NCBI RefSeq assembly: GCF_001590925.1 | Contig: NZ_BCTU01000022.1 | Coordinates: 31,809 to 95,808, forward strand | From: Serratia plymuthica NBRC 102599 | Lineage (GTDB): Bacteria; Pseudomonadota; Gammaproteobacteria; Enterobacterales; Enterobacteriaceae | Direction of reading: 5' to 3' | Length of the DNA stretch: 64,000 bases | Shown: one piece after another, positions 58,989 to 64,000 of the stretch | Position numbering within the stretch: the first letter of the stretch is position 1 | Layout: each line of letters opens with the position of its first letter | Position numbers and translations under genes: made by a program | Notes under the pieces: generated by a model | Databases searched by the model: none | The model's input: only the letters and a program-made list of their open reading frames with translations | Told to the model about the DNA's origin: nothing

Positions 58989-59906
58989 TTATTTCTTATC
59001 AGCGGCCAACAGTTGTTGCAACCACTGAGAAAATTCTTTGCCAAGGCTGGCATGGCGCAGGCCATACTCGACGAAAGCCTGCATGTAGCCCAGCTTGTTG
59101 CCGCAGTCATGGCTCACCCCTTTGAGGTGATAGGCTTCTACGGTTTCCTGCTGCATCAGCATTTCAATACTGTCGGTAAGCTGGATCTCACCGCCGGCGC
59201 CTGGAGGCGTTTTCGCCAGCAACGGCCAGATATCGGCAGAAAGCACATAGCGGCCAACAATAGCCAGGTTTGACGGCGCTTCGTCTGGCGAAGGTTTTTC
59301 GACCACACTGACCATCGGAGCGCTTTCGCCCGCCTGCAGTTCATAACCTTTGCAATCAGCCACGCCATAATTGCCGACATCTTTCTGCGGCACAGGTTCA
59401 ACCATAATCTGGCTGATGCCGGTTTGTTCGAACCGCTGCAACATTTCGTGCAAATTGTCTTTTTTCAGATCGGCGCTGTACTCATCGAGGATCACGTCCG
59501 GCAAAATTACGGCAACCGGCTCATCGCCCACCAATGGATAAGCGCACATGATGGCATGCCCAAGGCCTTTCGCCACCCCTTGACGCACTTGCATCACGGT
59601 GACGCCCTTCGGGCAAATAGACTGCACTTCATCCAGTAGTTGACGCTTAACGCGTTTTTCCAGCATCGCTTCCAGCTCAAAACTGGTATCGAAATGGTTT
59701 TCAATCGAATTCTTGGAGGAATGGGTGACCAGCACAATCTCGTTAATCCCTGCCGCAATGCATTCGTTGACCACGTACTGGATCAATGGCTTGTCAACCA
59801 GCGGCAACATTTCTTTTGGGATGGCTTTTGTCGCCGGCAACATTCGTGTTCCCAAGCCTGCAACCGGGATCACTGCCTTTCTGATTTTACGATTTACAGC
59901 AGGCAT
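58989..59906 (-). CDS. galU: UTP-glucose-1-phosphate uridylyltransferase GalU
   Basis: Forms UDP-glucose from UTP and glucose-1-phosphate. The signature [25 protein letters not shown] (residues 12-35) contains the nucleotide-binding loop and catalytic Lys; [19 protein letters not shown] and VVEKPSP are conserved. 305 residues (E. coli 302). The 43-base gap to ugd supports co-transcription. In E. coli galU is also next to rssB and hns. Confidence 0.96.
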   Translation of the reverse strand: MPAVNRKIRKAVIPVAGLGTRMLPATKAIPKEMLPLVDKPLIQYVVNECIAAGINEIVLVTHSSKNSIENHFDTSFELEAMLEKRVKRQLLDEVQSICPKGVTVMQVRQGVAKGLGHAIMCAYPLVGDEPVAVILPDVILDEYSADLKKDNLHEMLQRFEQTGISQIMVEPVPQKDVGNYGVADCKGYELQAGESAPMVSVVEKPSPDEAPSNLAIVGRYVLSADIWPLLAKTPPGAGGEIQLTDSIEMLMQQETVEAYHLKGVSHDCGNKLGYMQAFVEYGLRHASLGKEFSQWLQQLLAADKK

Positions 59907-60114
59907 TATTTCCTCTCTCTAATAGAATTGGCGCTCATTTTGTGAGCTTCATCTGCCATACAAAAAACCTTCGGAGTATACCAGTTTATGACTGTCTGGC
60001 ATTAGTCTGAGCACAAATAGAAAAAATTTAGGACAATTACCCAATCAGATTTTCTGAGATAAAAATAAGTATGTTGAATATCTTAATTTCAAATAATATT
60101 TTTACAACTGCTAG

Positions 60115-61128
60115 CTATTCGGCGCTAAGCATCAGCCGCAGCCTGCCCCCAGAGCCCCAAACCTGACACTGCCAGGCGGAACAGTGCTGGCTGATTTGGT
60201 TCATGTAGGTTGCGCCCAGCATACCCAGAGGCACGCCGTTGCTCAGTTGGATTTGATTGTCACCGGTATTCACATTGGCATGCAGGCCCGCAGAAACCAG
60301 AATCAGGTTTTTATATTCGGCGTGATAATAACCAACTAACAGAGGGAATTGCCCTTCCAGCTTGCCTTGGCGCAATAATTGATTAACTTGCTTTAACAGT
60401 GTTGTCATTTGCGGCAACCGATGACGCTGATTAACTAAATGATCCTGTAATAATCCGTTAAATAAAGCACGCAGCAACAGCGCAGCCAATACGCCATTAT
60501 CACCGGCGCGCGTAACATCCAGGCAATAGAAAGCCAGATCCTTATCCGACAGTGCGGCTATATCGAGCACCAACCCCGGATTCTCGCTGGTGGTTAATTG
60601 CCGATAATTAATCCGACAATGGGCTACGGTCTGTTGCACCGGCGGCTGAAGCTGTTTGAGTAATTTTACCGCTTCGGAAGGATTTTTACTCAGCGCATTC
60701 CAATCCTTGAACAGCTCTGCTTCTTCCAGAGCCGGGGAGGTAAACATATTGGGATATAAACACCCCAATACCGCTTCACGCAGTCGGTTCAGATCGGCCA
60801 CCGGTTTCAACAACACGTCCTGCACGCCCAAACGCAGCACCTTGGCGATATCTGCCATTTTATCCGTGGCCGAAATCACCAGCACCGGGATTTGCAGGCC
60901 CTGCAGCCGCAGATGTTCGACAAACTCGATACCGCCCATTTCCGGCATGGCGAGATCGCACAAGATTAAATCGGGATGGACATCGTCGACGGCACTCAGC
61001 GCCTGCAAACCATTGGTCGCTTCACTGGTCTCCGCTCCCAACGATTTCAAATAGCCAACAAGCACGGAACGAAACACCAGTTCGTCCTCGACGATCAAAA
61101 TCCGCTTGTGAGTGAATGGTAATGCCAT
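60115..61128 (-). CDS. rssB: Regulator of RpoS, RssB
   Basis: RssB is an adaptor that delivers sigma-S to ClpXP and so controls stationary-phase responses. The receiver domain starts KRILIVEDELVFRS, with phospho-acceptor Asp58 in DLILCDLAMPEMGG and the Lys in VQDVLLKPVADL. The C-terminal domain is a PP2C-like fold (LVLDIAALSDKDLAFYCLDVTRAGDNGVLAALLLR). The ATG at 61128 follows GGAAGAGG; in-frame ATGs further up lack such a site. 337 residues, as E. coli. rssA is the next gene upstream. Confidence 0.95.
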   Translation of the reverse strand: MALPFTHKRILIVEDELVFRSVLVGYLKSLGAETSEATNGLQALSAVDDVHPDLILCDLAMPEMGGIEFVEHLRLQGLQIPVLVISATDKMADIAKVLRLGVQDVLLKPVADLNRLREAVLGCLYPNMFTSPALEEAELFKDWNALSKNPSEAVKLLKQLQPPVQQTVAHCRINYRQLTTSENPGLVLDIAALSDKDLAFYCLDVTRAGDNGVLAALLLRALFNGLLQDHLVNQRHRLPQMTTLLKQVNQLLRQGKLEGQFPLLVGYYHAEYKNLILVSAGLHANVNTGDNQIQLSNGVPLGMLGATYMNQISQHCSAWQCQVWGSGGRLRLMLSAE

Positions 61129-61232
61129 CAGCCGAGCCTCTTCCCTTTTCATAGTGTAATAGTGGCTCAAAAAGGGCATTTACGCTTGCCGGAAAATGTC
61201 CCAACCGCACGTTGCCCCCCTGAAACCGGCAG

Positions 61233-62135
61233 CTATTTATTTTTTATCAATGGCAACAGCATATCGAGCTGTTTTTCCACCGCCAGTTCGCCGGCTTCAA
61301 TCGCCTCATTGGCGCGGTGAAAGTCCAGCGTTGAAATTTGCGGGCAGTAGGGTTGAATCAACACATCGGGCGGATCGCCGGCCATGCGGTTGCGTTTCAG
61401 GCGATTTTCCAACACCTGTATCGAAGTCCCCATGATTTCCATCGCCGTTGGCGTGAAGTTAGGCTTTCTCAACGTCATCTTGCTGATTCGTTCGCGCAAA
61501 CGCCCCCGCCAGTTGCGGGCTGGGAGATCGTTCGGCTCTTCCATATCATTGCGAACCGAGAACAAATCCTGCTGCATCAAATGCGCGTCATGTTGCAGGT
61601 CAACGGCGATGACGATATCGGCGCCCATCGCACGAGTTAATGAGATGGGAACCGGGTTAACCACCGCGCCATCCACCAGCCAATAACCGTCGAACCACAC
61701 CGGCGCCAACAAGCCGGGCATGCTGCATGAAGCTCGTACCGCCTGATGAATATCCCCTTTCGTCAACCACAACTCCCGCCCGGTACTCAGATTAGTCGCC
61801 ACGGCACCGAATTTCAGAGAGCACTCGGCAATATCATCGATCTTCAACAACTGCCCCACCGCATTGAACACCCGCTCGCCCCGCAACAGGCCGCCCCGCT
61901 GCCAGGACAAATCCATCAGCCGAATCACATCCCAATAGCTGAACGAACGCACCCACGTCTCCATGGCGGGCAGACGATGGCTGGCAAAAGCGGCCCCCAC
62001 CAGCGCGCCAACCGAGCAACCGGCTACTATATCGACCTCAACGCCCAATTTCTTTAGCGCGTTGATGACGCCGATATGCGCCCAGCCTTTGGCCGCCCCC
62101 GCCCCTAATGCCAGCCCCACTTTAATTTGTCGCAT
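61233..62135 (-). CDS. rssA: Patatin-like phospholipase RssA
   Basis: A patatin-family protein: GAGAAKGWAHIGV is the oxyanion loop, the nucleophile Ser is in VAGCSVGALVGAA, and the Asp partner in LVDGAVVNPVPI. LENRLKRNRMAGDPPDVLIQP and ISTLDFHRANEAIE are RssA-specific. Its physiological role is unclear, but rssA-rssB are paired across enterobacteria. The ATG at 62135 gives MRQIKVGLALGAG (300 residues); the frame extends 11 codons upstream without support. Divergent from ychJ. Confidence 0.94.
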   Translation of the reverse strand: MRQIKVGLALGAGAAKGWAHIGVINALKKLGVEVDIVAGCSVGALVGAAFASHRLPAMETWVRSFSYWDVIRLMDLSWQRGGLLRGERVFNAVGQLLKIDDIAECSLKFGAVATNLSTGRELWLTKGDIHQAVRASCSMPGLLAPVWFDGYWLVDGAVVNPVPISLTRAMGADIVIAVDLQHDAHLMQQDLFSVRNDMEEPNDLPARNWRGRLRERISKMTLRKPNFTPTAMEIMGTSIQVLENRLKRNRMAGDPPDVLIQPYCPQISTLDFHRANEAIEAGELAVEKQLDMLLPLIKNK

Positions 62136-62282
62136 AACGCCTGCCCTTTGCCCGGTAAATTGTATCAAACCTGCTGTCAGCGTAGATTGTCACGACCGAA
62201 TAATGTTAGGTAACATATGCGCTAAATTCATTTCATCATCGTTGGCCCGTTCTTTTTCGTGCCGGCCATTTTAGGAGTTACC

Positions 62283-62747
62283 TTGCCTGAATTATGCCCC
62301 TGTGGCGGCGGTCTGGAGTATAGCGCATGCTGCGAACCCTACATTAACGGGGTCAGATTCGCCCCCACTCCAGGCACCTTAATGCGCTCGCGCTTTAGCG
62401 CCTACGTGAAACACAATGTTGATTATCTGATCGCCACCTGGCATCCCGATTGCCATGCAAATGAATGGCGCAAGTCCATCGTCGACAGCTTCAAAGGCAC
62501 CGAGTGGCTTGGTCTGACTGTAGTAGAAGAAAAAGAAGGCCATGATACCGGCGAAAGTTTTGTAGAATTCATTGCGCGCTTCGTTGACGCCGACAGCGGC
62601 GAACACAAGGCGATGCATGAGCGTTCGCGCTTCCTTCAACTTGACCAACGCTGGTACTATATTGATGGAACCAAACCCCAGCCTGGCAGAAACGCAATTT
62701 GCCCCTGTGGTTCGGGTAAAAAATATAAAAAATGCTGCGGGCGTTAG
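62283..62747 (+). CDS. ychJ: YchJ, SEC-C motif protein (UPF0225)
   Basis: A small protein with cysteine-rich zinc-binding SEC-C motifs at both ends: ELCPCGGGLEYSACCEPYI and the C-terminal GRNAICPCGSGKKYKKCCGR. A central YchJ domain (NTF2-like) includes LMRSRFSAYV and ATWHPDC. Function is not known. The start is TTG at 62283: AGGAG sits 5 bases before it and the family N-terminus is reached at once (LPELCPCG); the frame upstream is unconserved. 154 residues, as in E. coli (152). Confidence 0.92.
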   Translation: MPELCPCGGGLEYSACCEPYINGVRFAPTPGTLMRSRFSAYVKHNVDYLIATWHPDCHANEWRKSIVDSFKGTEWLGLTVVEEKEGHDTGESFVEFIARFVDADSGEHKAMHERSRFLQLDQRWYYIDGTKPQPGRNAICPCGSGKKYKKCCGR

Positions 62748-62873
62748 CCGGTTGTCATTGTGTCCCATAGCGTTCAGGCCGCAGCCGACCAGGCTGCCGC
62801 TTGAAGATAAAGACTATAAAAACTCTCGCCTGCACAGACAGGACGTTCAGTATCAGACAGGATCCTCATTCCC

Positions 62874-63722
62874 ATGCCACACCAAAATGTACAAAGAAAA
62901 GTTTTGCGCACCATTTGTCCGGATGCCAAAGGCCTGATCGCCAAGATCACCAACATTTGCTACAAACATGAACTCAACATTGTTCAAAACAATGAGTTTG
63001 TTGATCACCGCACCGGGCGTTTCTTTATGCGTACCGAGCTGGAAGGTATCTTCAACGACACCACGCTGCTGGCAGATCTCGACAGCGCCCTGCCGACAGG
63101 CTCTGTTCGCGAACTGCACAACTCCGGCCGTCGCCGCATTGTGGTATTGGTGACCAAAGAAGCACATTGTCTGGGCGACTTGCTGATGAAAAGCGCCTAC
63201 GGCGGTCTGGATGTAGAGATTGCTGCGGTTATCGGCAACCACGATACGCTGCAAACGCTGGTAGAACGCTTCGATATTCCGTTCCATCTGGTCAGCCATG
63301 AAGGGTTGACGCGCGACCAGCACGATCAAAAAATGGTGGCTCAGATCGATCAATATCAGCCGGATTACGTGGTACTGGCCAAATATATGCGCGTGCTGAC
63401 CCCGGCATTTGTTCAGCATTACCCGAACCAGGTGATCAATATCCACCATTCGTTCCTGCCGGCCTTCATTGGCGCGCGGCCTTACCATCAGGCTTACGAA
63501 CGCGGGGTAAAAATCATCGGCGCTACCGCACACTACGTTAACGATAATCTGGACGAAGGCCCAATCATCATGCAGGAGGTGATTCATGTTGATCACACCT
63601 ATTCTGCTGAAGATATGATGCGTGCCGGGCGTGACGTAGAGAAAAACGCTCTCAGCCGCGCGCTGTATCATGTGTTGGCCCAGCGGGTATTTGTTTACGG
63701 TAACCGCACGGTTATTCTGTAA
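62874..63722 (+). CDS. purU: Formyltetrahydrofolate deformylase
   Basis: PurU hydrolyses 10-formyl-THF to formate and THF, supplying formate to PurT and balancing one-carbon pools. An N-terminal ACT domain (RKVLRTICPDAKGLIAKITNI) precedes the formyltransferase domain with catalytic residues in NIHHSFLPAFIGA (His) and ATAHYVNDNLDEGPII (His, Asp). 282 residues (E. coli 280). The ATG at 62874 agrees with the family N-terminus. Confidence 0.96.
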   Translation: MPHQNVQRKVLRTICPDAKGLIAKITNICYKHELNIVQNNEFVDHRTGRFFMRTELEGIFNDTTLLADLDSALPTGSVRELHNSGRRRIVVLVTKEAHCLGDLLMKSAYGGLDVEIAAVIGNHDTLQTLVERFDIPFHLVSHEGLTRDQHDQKMVAQIDQYQPDYVVLAKYMRVLTPAFVQHYPNQVINIHHSFLPAFIGARPYHQAYERGVKIIGATAHYVNDNLDEGPIIMQEVIHVDHTYSAEDMMRAGRDVEKNALSRALYHVLAQRVFVYGNRTVIL

Positions 63723-63731
63723 CGGCCAAAT

Positions 63732-63853
63732 ATATCCGATAAATTTCAAGTTGCCGCCAGGTGCCAACTCGCTCACCTCAGAAGGGCAAATATTTCCCAC
63801 AGGGGTGAGCAAGCTCCGCCAAAAACGCGACTGCTTGAAAGGTTAGGGGTATA
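63732..63853. repeat. Inverted-repeat element, copy 3 (long form, 122 bp)
   Basis: Starts TATATCCGATAAATTTCAAG, ends CTTGAAAGGTTAGGGGTATA: the same terminal arms as the 57- and 60-bp copies, but with about 65 bases of internal sequence including CTCACC and its inverse GGTGAG. The long form is typical of MITE-like repeats in Serratia, Yersinia and Photorhabdus, and lies directly after the purU stop. Confidence 0.8.
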
Positions 63854-63930
63854 AAACGGGGCCTTTCGTTCAGGAATGCACCGCCACGGGCAAAAAATCG
63901 GCAAACGATTCATTTTCTGCATTTCAATAC

Positions 63931-63958
63931 TTTACACGCGCGCTTCATTTGATATGAT
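63931..63958 (+). promoter_or_regulatory. tyrT: tyrT (tRNA-Tyr operon) promoter
   Basis: TTTACA (-35, 63931-63936) and TATGAT (-10, 63953-63958), 16 bases apart, are followed by the GC-rich discriminator GCGCCCCGC typical of stringently controlled stable-RNA promoters. It closely matches the E. coli tyrT promoter sequence around CATTTGATATGATGCGCCCC. A/T-rich tracts upstream (63880-63920) fit FIS/UP-element positions. Confidence 0.88.
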
Positions 63959-63965
63959 GCGCCCC

Positions 63966-64000
63966 GCTTACCGAGACAGACGTTTCGCAAGCAAGGCCAG
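63966..64000 (+). other. 5' leader of the tyrT transcript (truncated by window end)
   Basis: The roughly 35 bases after the predicted start site (near GCTTACCGAGACAGACG) correspond to the 5' leader of the tyrosine tRNA operon. The tRNA body lies past the window edge, so no tRNA is claimed. Confidence 0.6.

Noticed and set aside
62853..63812. Minus-strand frame of about 319 codons opposite purU
   Set aside because: Runs through the purU gene and the repeat; no family motif.

Overview
The window reads as a chromosomal segment of an enterobacterium, most likely Serratia or a close relative. Nearly every gene has an Escherichia coli counterpart in the same order: osmB-yciH-pyrF-lapBA-pgpB-ribA-acnA-cysB-topA-yciN-sohB-yciK-btuR-rluB-yciO-rnm-trpLEG(D)CBA-ompW-yciC-yciB-yciA-tonB-yciI-yciY-clsA-yciU-oppFDCBA-ychE-adhE-tdk-hns, then galU-rssB-rssA-ychJ-purU and the tyrT promoter. 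Genus-level clues are the unfused trpG and trpD (fused in E. coli), the TonB sequence and the accessory genes. The genus assignment is inference; the order and identity of the core genes are read directly from the translations.

Region by region: 1-8.7 kb holds stress, pyrimidine, LPS-control (lapAB), lipid phosphatase (pgpB), riboflavin (ribA) and aconitase (acnA) genes. Two plus-strand genes (a DUF1471 secreted protein and a ribbon-helix-helix protein) interrupt the usual lapAB-pyrF-yciH run. At 9.0-10.7 kb a lone phage-tailspike-like beta-helix gene sits between acnA and cysB. From 10.9 to 19.2 kb lie cysB, topA, yciN, sohB, yciK, btuR and rluB. From 19.4 to 20.8 kb are two accessory genes: an alpha/beta-hydrolase-fold protein closest to cofactor-free 2,4-dioxygenases but lacking the nucleophile serine, and an exported Rap1a/Tai-type immunity-like protein. 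From 20.9 to 29.4 kb are yciO, rnm and the complete attenuated trp operon, with promoter, operator, leader peptide and attenuator visible.

From 29.5 to 42.6 kb is an envelope-rich stretch (BON lipoprotein, ompW with a perfect FNR box, yciC, a SulP transporter, yciB, yciA, tonB, queH, yciI). It contains a candidate minus-strand structured RNA, a KTSC-domain protein, a TetR/SmvA-like efflux pair, yciY, clsA and yciU. From 42.6 to 50.0 kb is the opp oligopeptide transporter with two tandem substrate-binding proteins. From 50.7 to 56.4 kb lie ychE, adhE, tdk and hns. From 56.6 to 59.9 kb is a minus-strand sugar-nucleotide set (galU, ugd, UDP-glucuronate 4-epimerase) predicted to convert glucose-1-phosphate to UDP-galacturonate. 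The window closes with rssB-rssA, ychJ, purU, a MITE-like repeat and the promoter plus first bases of the tyrT tRNA transcript.

Three copies of one short inverted-repeat element (about 57, 60 and 122 bp) are scattered through the window. No CRISPR array, prophage block, rRNA or complete tRNA gene was seen.
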